DNA of 7,767 bases from a bacterium (GCA_030019105.1 JASEGY010000153.1:1-7767); one strand, 5' to 3'. Shown: positions 1 to 5,291, counted from the stretch's first letter. Numbers and translations are program-made. Notes: generated from the sequence alone by a model not told the origin.

Positions 1-61
1 ATTCATAGGCTTAAAAATTAACAAAAACAGATGGCCCCCTGTCGAAATCCACGGTCTAAAT

Positions 62-241
62 TGTAACCGTTCACAGAACGCTGAAATTAGAAATTAGAAA
101 TTGGAAATTGAGCCTTCATACTTTTGTGCTGTTGATAAACACATTCAATTTGGGGCCGAGTTTCTCAACTATTGTCTTATCCAGGCCAAATGAAACAATG
201 CCCCAATTTCCAATTTCTAATTTCAAGCCGTGAACGGCTAC
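62..241. mobile_element. MITE-like element with heptad-repeat arms and 7-bp target duplication
   Basis: The ends are inverted repeats: 63-74 (GTAACCGTTCAC) pairs with 230-241 (GTGAACGGCTAC) with one mismatch. Inside them, 90-110 is the exact reverse complement of 204-224. These arms are built from the 7-bp unit GAAATTR, with four tandem units at 83-110 and three, inverted, at 204-224. TCTAAAT occurs directly outside both ends (55-61 and 242-248), as expected for a target-site duplication. No reading frame of useful length lies inside, so the element is non-autonomous. It ends 29 bp before the TTG start of the next gene, so it forms that gene's upstream region. The transposase family that moved it cannot be named from the sequence. 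Confidence 0.7.
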
Positions 242-260
242 TCTAAATCCTTAATGAGCA

Positions 261-266
261 GAGGTG
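261..266 (+). promoter_or_regulatory. Ribosome binding site that decides a TTG start
   Basis: GAGGTG lies 4 nt before TTG at 271. An in-frame stop (TAA, 244-246) closes the frame upstream and no in-frame ATG or GTG lies between. The ATG at 254 is in another frame and ends after about 25 codons. TTG is therefore the only reasonable start. Confidence 0.6.
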
Positions 267-270
267 CAAT

Positions 271-1272
271 TTGTCTGAAATCCGGCAGAAAAATTTCTCC
301 CTCCTCTCCATCTTTACAAGCCCCACGCTAAAATGGGTTTATATTGTCAGCTTATTTGTTGGGGTTATATATTACACAAATCTCCATTTCGAAGAAATCT
401 TTCAGTTACTTAACCATGCCCGATTAGAACTAATAGGGCTGGCCTTTTTAATTACCATTCTGGGACTTATTGGCTATAGTTTCGTGTACTACTCTATTTT
501 TCGGGGATTAGAAAGCCATATTCCATATTCGCAAGCCCTGAAAATAACCAGCTTTTCTCTCCTGGGTAAATATCTTCCCGGCAAGGTCTTGAGCTTTGGG
601 AACTTTTATCTCTTCTCACGGCAAATGGGGATATCAAAACGAAATATTGCCTTGAGCTTCCTTTTAGTCCATCTGATAAGTATATTGTTGGGGTTTTTCT
701 GTGGAATCCCGCTCCTGCCGATACTTCTTCCTTCTCTAAGTTACTTGATCCTCCTCTTGCCTGTCACCTTGATTTTTTTACTTCATCCGAAGGTTCTGCG
801 ATGGATAATTATTTTTATCTGGAGATGGGTTAAAAAGTATCAAAAAGAAGACCAGGCAATAGACCAATCATTTTTAGAGGGATTAAATCTACAGCTCTAC
901 TTGAAGTGTGCGGTTTTACTGTTAGTCAATCTTGTCATCGGTGGGGCAGCCTTCTATTTTACTTTGGCTGCTTTTGTACCTTCTCTTACTATAAGCTCGT
1001 ATCCTCTCTGTATATTTGGAACAGGCTTATCGATGACTGTAGGTTTTTTGGCCATTTTTGCTCCAGCCGGGATAGGAGTTCGAGAGGGGATAGGTGTGCT
1101 TGTCCTGAGGTCAATAGCCTCCCCGGAGGCTATTATTATGGCGGTGATGGTCTTCAGGATACTATCGGCTGTAGTTGAAATAGGCGGGGCTTTGATCTCA
1201 TTATTATTTTTTAAAAACCCTGTAAGCGTTCAGCCATCAGGTGTCCGCAGTCAGTTTAAGGATGAGGGATGA
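271..1272 (+). CDS. LPG_synthase_TM / UPF0104 family integral membrane protein
   Basis: This is a 333-residue polytopic inner-membrane protein of the family that includes the flippase half of MprF and many stand-alone membrane proteins next to glycolipid or glycosyltransferase genes. Family signatures are LGKYLPGKVLSFG at about 98-110 and IFAPAGIGVREGI at about 262-274, the latter matching the family's P-G-G/A-x-G-x-R-E-G loop. About eight hydrophobic segments are visible, near 21-38, 54-76, 125-145, 150-171, 177-186, 211-236, 245-266 and 288-314. The length is normal for the stand-alone form, and no lysyltransferase domain follows, so aminoacyl-lipid synthesis is not implied; moving a lipid or lipid-linked sugar is only an inference. 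Translation starts at TTG after GAGGTG. The tail after about residue 315 is polar and runs into repeat DNA, so it may have been altered by repeat insertion. Family is fairly sure, substrate unknown. Confidence 0.85.
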   Translation: MSEIRQKNFSLLSIFTSPTLKWVYIVSLFVGVIYYTNLHFEEIFQLLNHARLELIGLAFLITILGLIGYSFVYYSIFRGLESHIPYSQALKITSFSLLGKYLPGKVLSFGNFYLFSRQMGISKRNIALSFLLVHLISILLGFFCGIPLLPILLPSLSYLILLLPVTLIFLLHPKVLRWIIIFIWRWVKKYQKEDQAIDQSFLEGLNLQLYLKCAVLLLVNLVIGGAAFYFTLAAFVPSLTISSYPLCIFGTGLSMTVGFLAIFAPAGIGVREGIGVLVLRSIASPEAIIMAVMVFRILSAVVEIGGALISLLFFKNPVSVQPSGVRSQFKDEG

Positions 1273-1318
1273 GCGATCCGCGGGCCTGTTCATCGTTTCG
1301 GCCACTTACGAGCTTTTT

Positions 1319-1369
1319 TGTAGTTGCAGAGCTTGCTCTGCCGTAATGTCGAGCAAGATCGACCACTAC
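1319..1369. repeat. Three-way-junction palindromic repeat, family A copy 1
   Basis: An outer stem GTAGT (1320-1324)/ACTAC (1365-1369) encloses two hairpins. Hairpin 1 is GCAGAGC-TT-GCTCTGC (1326-1341, perfect). Hairpin 2 is GTCGAGC-AA-GATCGAC (1348-1363, one mismatch at 1358). It is nearly identical to the copy at 1395-1450. The fold and size resemble REP-type repeats mobilised in trans by RAYT (IS200-like) transposases, but no such transposase is in the window. Confidence 0.75.
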
Positions 1370-1394
1370 TTACGAACTTCTTTTTACGAACTTC

Positions 1395-1450
1395 TTTGTA
1401 GTTGCAGAGCTTGCTCTGCCGTAATGTCGAGCAAGCTCGACCACTACAAA
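1395..1450. repeat. Three-way-junction palindromic repeat, family A copy 2
   Basis: This is the perfect version of the copy at 1319-1369. The outer stem is TTTGTAGT (1395-1402)/ACTACAAA (1443-1450). The inner hairpins are GCAGAGC-TT-GCTCTGC (1404-1419) and GTCGAGC-AA-GCTCGAC (1426-1441), all without mismatch. A short flank, TTACGAACTTCTTT, is repeated twice just before it (about 1370-1397) and once, altered, before copy 1. Tandem amplification of flank plus element is therefore likely. Confidence 0.8.
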
Positions 1451-1506
1451 ATTGGGCATCGTTTCATTTAGCCTGGAAATCGTTGGAGATCGGTTTACAC
1501 TTTTGG

Positions 1507-1556
1507 GGAGTTTAGGCTTTAGCCTTTCAGAAATGAAATCCTAAAGGATTAACTCC
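1507..1556. repeat. Three-way-junction palindromic repeat, family B
   Basis: The outer stem GGAGTT (1507-1512)/AACTCC (1551-1556) encloses AGGCT-TT-AGCCT (1514-1525), a 12-nt linker, and ATCCT-AA-AGGAT (1538-1549). The layout is the same as in the family A repeats 60-190 bp upstream: outer stem plus two dinucleotide-loop hairpins. The sequence is unrelated. It sits inside the 1493-1616 inverted repeat. Confidence 0.65.
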
Positions 1557-1638
1557 AGGGAAGTTATGCAGCCTAATTTAAACTCGGACAAGCACTCCGC
1601 TTCAAAAGTGTAAAGCTGCTATTTGGACGATTTGAAAC

Positions 1639-1788
1639 GGGTGCAGATACTCTCCGCTACCATCAACAAATCTGCCCTATTTACCCCCAAATTTCTGCAA
1701 ATAAACAGGGTGATTTAGCACAAATCGCCCTGTTTGAAACCCGTTTTATCCCAAATGCTTGGGTCAGTAGCGGAGAGTAACTGCACCC
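1639..1788. mobile_element. 150-bp MITE with 22-bp terminal inverted repeats and 9-bp target duplication
   Basis: The ends 1639-1660 (GGGTGCAGATACTCTCCGC...) and 1767-1788 (...GCGGAGAGTAACTGCACCC) are inverted repeats of 22 bp with one mismatch. ATTTGAAAC flanks both sides directly (1630-1638 and 1789-1797), a clean 9-bp target duplication. Inside, 1703-1716 and 1722-1735 form a second hairpin with one wobble position. There is no open frame, so the element needs a transposase from elsewhere in the genome. Confidence 0.8.
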
Positions 1789-1845
1789 ATTTGAAACGAT
1801 GCCCAAAATTGGTCCAATTGCCCAAACGATGAACAATGCCCATAC

Positions 1846-1878
1846 AGAAACCAGGTTTCTTCAAGAAACCTGGTTTCT
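1846..1878. repeat. Double palindrome just past the fba stop codon
   Basis: AGAAACCAGGTTTCTT (1846-1861) is exactly inverted at 1863-1878 around a single central C. Each arm is also a palindrome by itself (GAAACC-A-GGTTTC and GAAACC-T-GGTTTC). It begins 7 bp beyond the fba stop. It could act as a transcript end or RNA-stabilising hairpin for the minus-strand unit, but no T-run follows on either strand, so it is not a standard intrinsic terminator. It is more likely a dispersed repeat used as a 3' hairpin. Confidence 0.7.
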
Positions 1879-1885
1879 ATCCCAA

Positions 1886-2890
1886 TCAGTCTTTTTCTTC
1901 AATTGCGGCAATCTCTTCTCCATGCCCCGCTGAACCAAGGACTTCTCTATTCTTACGTTTAATCATCTCAATCAACTCCTCACGGGCCGGGCCAAGGTAT
2001 TTTCTGGGATCAAATTCCTTTGGGTTTTCAGCCAATACCTTACGTATCACCGCGGTGACCACCAGACGGCCATCAGTATCAATATTTATCTTACAGACAG
2101 CGCTCTTCGCCGCCCGGCGTAACTGGTCTTCAGGCACACCAACCGCACCCTCCATGTTGCCGCCATATTGATTGATCATGTCCACATACTCCGGTAATAC
2201 TGAACTGGCGCCATGCAAAACAATCGGAAAACCGGGCAGCCTCTTTTCAACCGCCTCCAGTATCTCAAACCGCAAAGGCGGCAGTTGCTCCCCGGGCTTA
2301 GGCTTGAATTTATACGCCCCATGACTCGTCCCAATAGAGATAGCTAAGGAATCAACACCCGTGCGGGAGACAAAGTCTTCCACCTCTTCCGGGCGGGTGT
2401 AGGTGCTCTTCTCCGCCTCTACTTTGTCCTCAATTCCGGCTAATATCCCCAGTTCGCCCTCAACCACTACCTCCTTAGAATGGGCATACTCGACTACCTC
2501 TTTCGTCAGACGGATGTTTTCCTCATAAGGATGATGTGAGCCATCGATCATTACTGAGCTGAATCCGCTGTCAATACAAGACTTGCATAATTCAAAGGTG
2601 TCCCCGTGATCAAGATGCAAAACAATAGGTATCCTGGCCCCACTATCCTTAACCATCTCTACTGCCCCCATCGCCATGTAACGCAGTAAAGTTGAGTCGG
2701 CGTATTTGCGGGCACCGCTGGACACCTGCAATATCACCGGTGAATCACTCTCAGTACATCCGCGGATAATCGCCTGCAACTGTTCCATATTATTGAAGTT
2801 GTAAGCAGGAATAGCAAACTTGCCTTCCATTGCCCTGGCAAACATACTTCTGGTAGTCACCAGCCCCAGATCTTTGTAACTAACTGTCAT
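1886..2890 (-). CDS. fba: Class II fructose-1,6-bisphosphate aldolase
   Basis: This zinc enzyme of glycolysis and gluconeogenesis interconverts fructose 1,6-bisphosphate with dihydroxyacetone phosphate and glyceraldehyde 3-phosphate in the cytosol. The 334-residue product carries PAYNFNNMEQ (28-37), LHLDHGDT (91-98) with the catalytic Asp94 and metal ligand His95, VEGELGILAG (143-152) with Glu146, GTSHGAYKF (187-195) with ligand His190, LHGASSV (225-231) with ligand His226, and KINIDTDGR (267-275) for substrate phosphate binding. About 30 residues lie between the HGASS and INIDTD motifs, longer than in short forms, as in the longer class II branch. The frame is open 14 codons further upstream, but ATG at 2890 is preferred because GGAGGT lies 5 nt before it and the protein then begins with normal family sequence. 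It is the last gene of a unit started at the 3561-3589 promoter, 16 bp after the duplicated small membrane gene. Confidence 0.96.
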   Translation of the reverse strand: MTVSYKDLGLVTTRSMFARAMEGKFAIPAYNFNNMEQLQAIIRGCTESDSPVILQVSSGARKYADSTLLRYMAMGAVEMVKDSGARIPIVLHLDHGDTFELCKSCIDSGFSSVMIDGSHHPYEENIRLTKEVVEYAHSKEVVVEGELGILAGIEDKVEAEKSTYTRPEEVEDFVSRTGVDSLAISIGTSHGAYKFKPKPGEQLPPLRFEILEAVEKRLPGFPIVLHGASSVLPEYVDMINQYGGNMEGAVGVPEDQLRRAAKSAVCKINIDTDGRLVVTAVIRKVLAENPKEFDPRKYLGPAREELIEMIKRKNREVLGSAGHGEEIAAIEEKD

Positions 2891-2895
2891 AGTAG

Positions 2896-2901
2896 ACCTC
2901 C
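2896..2901 (-). promoter_or_regulatory. Ribosome binding site of fba
   Basis: On the minus strand GGAGGT stands 5 nt before ATG at 2890. This sets the aldolase start there rather than at the upstream in-frame ATG (2932). It lies just beyond the stop (2907-2909) of the preceding broken gene. Confidence 0.8.
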
Positions 2902-2906
2902 TTTTT

Positions 2907-3159
2907 CTATGCTTTACTTCCTTTGGCCACAATCAAGTCGCCTAAATATTTAGCCACTTCTTGAATCATCTTTCCGCTTGTCTCTCTGGTTAATTTGCTT
3001 TCTTCTACCATTGCTTGTCTGGGACTCTGCTATTGCCTCTCTGGTTAATTTACTTTCCTTCTTAAGTATCTTATTATTGATCATGGCATAGGCAGTAAGA
3101 AATACTCCCAGAATTGTTGCTGCTGTTCCTACCAAAGCTAATGCTTCTAAAAATCCCAT
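2907..3159 (-). pseudogene. Frameshifted tandem copy of the hendecad-repeat membrane protein
   Basis: The first 45 codons are identical in product to the intact gene at 3204-3521: the same membrane segment and the start of the ESKLTRE repeat. The + strand reads TCTGGGACTCTG (GGG at 3021-3023) where the intact copy has TCTGGACTCTG (GG at 3384-3385). This one-base insertion changes frame after AIAES, giving a 69-residue product with an unrelated basic tail ending at 2950. Removing the base restores an 83-residue protein ending KGSKA with stop at 2907-2909. That protein has two fewer 11-residue repeats than its neighbour and the same C-terminus (KMIQEVAKYLGDLI). The ribosome binding site is retained. 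It may be a dead duplicate, or may still supply a short membrane peptide. It lies immediately upstream of fba. Confidence 0.75.
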
Positions 3160-3203
3160 CTTTATAATTCCTCCTTTAGGATTTCACCATCTTTAAGAGT
3201 TGA

Positions 3204-3521
3204 TTATGCTTTACTTCCTTTAGCCATAATCAAGTCGCCTAAATATTTAGCCACTTCTTGAATCATCTTTCCGATTGTCTCTCTGGTTAATTTGCTTTCT
3301 TCTGCCATTGTCTCTCTGGTTAATTTGCTTTCTTCTGCTATTGTCTCTCTGGTTAATTTGCTTTCTTCTGCTATTGCTTGTCTGGACTCTGCTATTGCCT
3401 CTCTGGTTAATTTACTTTCCTTCTTAAGTATCTTATTATTGATCATGGCATAGGCAGTAAGAAATACTCCCAGAATTGTTGCTGCTGTTCCTACCAAAGC
3501 TAATGCTTCTAAAAATCCCAT
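3204..3521 (-). CDS. Small single-pass membrane protein with 11-residue coiled-coil repeats
   Basis: I do not recognise a named family. The 105-residue product has one N-terminal hydrophobic segment (about 4-27, LEALALVGTAATILGVFLTA) followed by a charged helix. The helix is made of an 11-residue unit, ESKLTRETIAE, complete at 35-45, 53-63, 64-74 and 75-85, with a partial unit SRQAIAE between. Period 11 suits a right-handed hendecad coiled coil, so an oligomeric stalk anchored in the membrane is likely. The C-terminus (KMIQEVAKYLGDLIMAKGSKA) is amphipathic. Translation starts at ATG 3521, with AGGAGG at 3532-3537, 10 nt upstream. It is the first gene of a unit with a consensus promoter, followed by its broken copy and fba. 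Resemblance to small DUF-type or phage-shock-like membrane helices is only superficial. Confidence 0.8.
   Translation of the reverse strand: MGFLEALALVGTAATILGVFLTAYAMINNKILKKESKLTREAIAESRQAIAEESKLTRETIAEESKLTRETMAEESKLTRETIGKMIQEVAKYLGDLIMAKGSKA
3274..3372. repeat. Three 33-bp tandem repeats inside the coiled-coil gene
   Basis: Units at 3274-3306, 3307-3339 and 3340-3372 (+ strand ATTGTCTCTCTGGTTAATTT...) are identical except at the last base of the first. Each encodes one 11-residue helix unit. Degenerate units follow at 3373-3426. The neighbouring copy has only one such unit (around 2979-3011), so the number varies by recombination or slippage without changing frame. Confidence 0.85.
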
Positions 3522-3560
3522 CTTTATAATTCCTCCTTTAGGATTTCACCATCTTTAAGA

Positions 3561-3589
3561 ATTGTAGCATATTTATTATATTTTGTCAA
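3561..3589 (-). promoter_or_regulatory. Consensus sigma70 promoter for the small membrane gene and fba
   Basis: On the minus strand TTGACA (3584-3589), a 17-bp spacer and TACAAT (3561-3566) form a near-perfect housekeeping promoter. Transcription should begin near 3554 and give a leader of about 33 nt before ATG 3521. No comparable promoter is visible directly before fba, which is therefore probably served by this one. Confidence 0.8.
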
Positions 3590-3645
3590 GAGAATCATTG
3601 GTGCTTATCCCTATTTTATACAAGCGGTTAATATAGTAGCAGCCA

Positions 3646-3769
3646 TCAATGTGGAGGTTCTCCCCCCCCAATACACAGTAATAATTCATCTCCCAATAAT
3701 TGATAAGCAGGTCTTTTCCCGGATAATTTTTCACTTTCATTCAATATTAGTCGCACCCCTTCACCTCAT
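3646..3769 (-). pseudogene. Out-of-frame C-terminal part of the AlbA_2/ATP-binding gene
   Basis: Just after the in-frame stop at 3761-3763, another frame continues the protein in a way typical of this family: GEGVRLILNESEKLSG, then KRPAYQLLGDELLL, ending at a TGA at 3646-3648. Dropping the single base at about 3768 (A on +, T on -) turns EAMR-stop into EAR-GEGV, the usual family sequence, and gives a 404-residue protein. A run of eight C (3662-3669) lies close to this restored 3' end and may itself vary. A true mutation or a sequencing error would look the same here. Confidence 0.7.
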
Positions 3770-4861
3770 GGCTTCAATGAAAACTATCCCTGTTTCTTCA
3801 CTCTTTATTTTGGATAAGAAGCTTACTAATAATTCATTACGTGTGAACTGTCTATAAGCAATATTCTCAAGGGTAATCGTATTAGGTAATTTGCCGGGGC
3901 TATACAATTCCAGCCGGTCATCGAATATGAAGAGTCTGATTTTGGAGCCTCTTATTGAATAGTCTCTATGGGCTGCCGCATTAACGATTGCCTCATGAAC
4001 TGCTTTGATAGAGAACTGGGGATAATCTATTCTACCGGCCTCTTTCCTTGCCCCAATTTTCATAAAACGTTTTACAAATCTCACGGCCTCTTCAATCTGG
4101 TTATCCAAAGTTCCTGTTATTTTTACAGCATGAATGAGATTATCGGAATCAAGATAAATATCCCGGTACACCGCCGCCTCAATATAGGCTGACCTTAAAA
4201 ATCTTTGTGGATCTATTCCAAATAGCAGCATCCCTGCTACGGTAGGATAATATTGGCCATTCTCTTTTCCGACAACACCTAAGTTTACCAGTAATTGTTC
4301 TTGTGAAATCCGATGAGGCTCTGTAAATCTAAACACCTTTTCCAGATCAATATCTGCTAAAGAAGCCTCTCTTAATACTTGCTCATCGAAGATAATTTGT
4401 TGACCTCTGGCCTGCATCAATCGGGCTAATTCACTGGTAGAAAGTATCTCCTTTTTCGAGCCAATTCGATGGAAAAATCGCCCATCTTTTGTTTGATGGA
4501 CAAAGACACTTTTCGGCACTTCCAGCAAGAGGACCGCCGCATTACTTTTCTGGGAATCCGGCAACATAATCTTGCTGATAGCGGGCCTGATTGGAGGGTC
4601 ACAATTATTCTGGCAGATATTAGCTATCCATTCTTCAAGCGTCTTCATTGCTTCTTTTGGAATGCCGGTCACATCCCCTTGATCATTTACCCCGAAGAGA
4701 ATTATTCCTCCCTCTGTATTGGCAAAGGCAACTATTTCAGCCGCCATACTCATCGAATGGATACCAATAATCCTGGCATCTTTGAATTTTATCTCCTTAA
4801 ATTCAGTAAAGGAATCTTCACCTAATTCAAGCTTTTCTATAATTTCTGACTTTGAAATCAT
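3761..4861 (-). CDS. AlbA_2 (Schlafen-type) and HATPase_c_4 protein, 3'-frameshifted
   Basis: The 366-residue product is of the ATP-binding, putative DNA-binding regulator type often annotated as a transcriptional regulator or RNA-binding Schlafen-like protein. The N-terminal AlbA_2 domain spans about 14-135, with FTEFKE (18-23) and AFANTEGGIILFGVND (45-60). A helical linker follows, then a GHKL-like ATP-binding domain with HEAIVNAAAHRDYS (289-302, N-box E/N/HRDY) and LYSPGKLP (319-326, G-box). The end, RNELLVSFLSKI...GIVFIEAMR, stops where relatives continue with RGEGV; the missing 39 residues are found in the next frame (3646-3769). It starts at ATG 4861 with GGAAGG 6 nt upstream and has its own promoter at 4914-4943. 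It may still fold, since both main domains are whole. Members occur in defence islands and as free-standing regulators; the role here is unknown. Confidence 0.85.
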   Translation of the reverse strand: MISKSEIIEKLELGEDSFTEFKEIKFKDARIIGIHSMSMAAEIVAFANTEGGIILFGVNDQGDVTGIPKEAMKTLEEWIANICQNNCDPPIRPAISKIMLPDSQKSNAAVLLLEVPKSVFVHQTKDGRFFHRIGSKKEILSTSELARLMQARGQQIIFDEQVLREASLADIDLEKVFRFTEPHRISQEQLLVNLGVVGKENGQYYPTVAGMLLFGIDPQRFLRSAYIEAAVYRDIYLDSDNLIHAVKITGTLDNQIEEAVRFVKRFMKIGARKEAGRIDYPQFSIKAVHEAIVNAAAHRDYSIRGSKIRLFIFDDRLELYSPGKLPNTITLENIAYRQFTRNELLVSFLSKIKSEETGIVFIEAMR

Positions 4862-4913
4862 CTGATACCTTCCGACGTTTAAAGATTGGAACGTATTTGT
4901 TTACCGCAGATAC

Positions 4914-4943
4914 ATCATACACGATTTCTATCCCCCCTGTCAA
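4914..4943 (-). promoter_or_regulatory. Sigma70 promoter of the AlbA_2 gene
   Basis: On the minus strand TTGACA (4938-4943), an 18-bp spacer and TATGAT (4914-4919) give a near-consensus promoter. The expected start is near 4907, with an untranslated leader of about 45 nt before ATG 4861. Beyond it, 4944-5107 holds nothing I can support except a short minus-strand open frame (ending at 4968) that I do not call as a gene. Confidence 0.7.
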
Positions 4944-5107
4944 TAAAAAAACGCAATACCGCAAAAGTCACCCCGACAACTTGTTAATGAAATTGAGGTA
5001 AGCGTTCAGGCCATCATAAGTGGCAGTGGCAGTCAAAGATTGCGATTGAAGTTTGCCAATTTTCAATGAGGACATATCGAGTGCAGCGGCCATTGATCCG
5101 AGTAAGA

Positions 5108-5130
5108 TCAGCGGCGCTGTGCGCCGCTGA
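5108..5130. repeat. Perfect GC-rich hairpin at the edge of the candidate attC
   Basis: TCAGCGGCGC (5108-5117), loop TGT, GCGCCGCTGA (5121-5130) form a 10-bp perfect stem. A related, inverted GGCGC-ACA-GCGCC hairpin lies at 5160-5172, so CGGCGCTGTGCG and its reverse complement flank about 50 bp. On the minus strand no T-run follows, so it is not a clear terminator. Its right side overlaps the left end of the candidate attC. Confidence 0.6.
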
Positions 5131-5254
5131 ACGAGCTGCGAATAAACATTCACTTTCGGGGCGCACAGCGCCGCCGAACAGCGAATGAAGCTGACAGCCA
5201 AGATGGCAGGCAAGCCTGCCGCCTCGTCTGCAGCTTATCCGCAGCCCGTTAGGC
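5126..5254 (+). other. Candidate integron attC recombination site
   Basis: The right end is GTTAGGC (5248-5254), a perfect GTTRRRY core. The right arm 5235-5254 (TTATCCGCAGCCCGTTAGGC) matches the reverse complement of 5126-5145 (GCTGAACGAGCTGCGAATAA) at 16 of 20 positions. Alternatively, a shorter 82-bp site begins at GCCGAAC (5173-5179) and pairs its AATGAAGCTG (5184-5193) with CAGCTTAT (5231-5238) if G5187 is left unpaired, as is typical of attC sites. The centre holds a perfect GGCAGGC-AA-GCCTGCC hairpin (5205-5220). An open frame with a strong ribosome binding site starts 37 bp after the core, as in a gene cassette. Against it: the left cores are degenerate and neither an integrase nor a second clear attC lies in the window. 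Confidence 0.45.
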
Positions 5255-5291
5255 CACTGATTAATAGTGATTCTGGAAAGGAGGTGTCGTC

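Larger units (their letters stand above)
1288..1834. repeat. Nested inverted repeats filling the gap between converging genes
   Basis: Three pairs of arms sit one inside another. The outermost, 1288-1298 (GTTCATCGTTT), is exactly inverted at 1824-1834, and imperfect matching extends outward to GGGC/GCCC. The second pairs 1447-1469 (containing GGGCATCGTTTCATTT) with 1789-1812. The third pairs 1493-1504 (TTTACACTTTTG) with 1605-1616. The arrangement suggests a larger palindromic element that later took other insertions, including the MITE at 1639-1788. No coding frame here looks real: the open frame across 1241-1471 only encodes the repeat units. The 613-bp gap between the flippase-like gene and fba consists almost wholly of repeats. 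Confidence 0.6.
2908..3560. repeat. Tandem gene duplication, units 2908-3198 and 3205-3560
   Basis: The two units match from TATGCTTTACTTCC at the gene end to CACCATCTTTAAGA upstream of the ribosome binding site, separated by 6 bp. They are 291 and 356 bp. The 65-bp difference is exactly two 33-bp repeats (66 bp) less the single inserted G in the shorter unit. Few other differences are visible, so the duplication is recent. The promoter at 3561-3589 lies just outside the second unit and was not copied. Confidence 0.85.

Noticed and set aside
83..110. GAAATTA/GAAATTG tandem units as a CRISPR-like array
   Set aside because: Units are 7 bp with no spacers and are inverted at 204-224, which fits the arms of a MITE.
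906..1178. Plus-strand frame inside the flippase-like gene
   Set aside because: It overlaps a gene with clear family motifs in another frame.
1241..1471. Plus-strand open frame of 76 codons with an internal repeated CSCRACSAVMSSK segment
   Set aside because: The repeat is simply the two palindromic elements translated, and no ribosome binding site or family is evident.
1836..2171. Plus-strand frame opposite fba
   Set aside because: It is antisense to the conserved C-terminal part of the aldolase.
3968..4825. Two plus-strand frames opposite the AlbA_2/ATPase gene
   Set aside because: Both are shadows of a gene with clear domain motifs on the minus strand.
4968..5213. Minus-strand frame of 81 codons, or 41 from an internal ATG at 5093
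   Set aside because: Its first half reads through the attC-like arms and GC hairpins, and I see no good ribosome binding site. The end (TYDGLNAYLNFINKL) looks protein-like, so a cassette remnant is not excluded.
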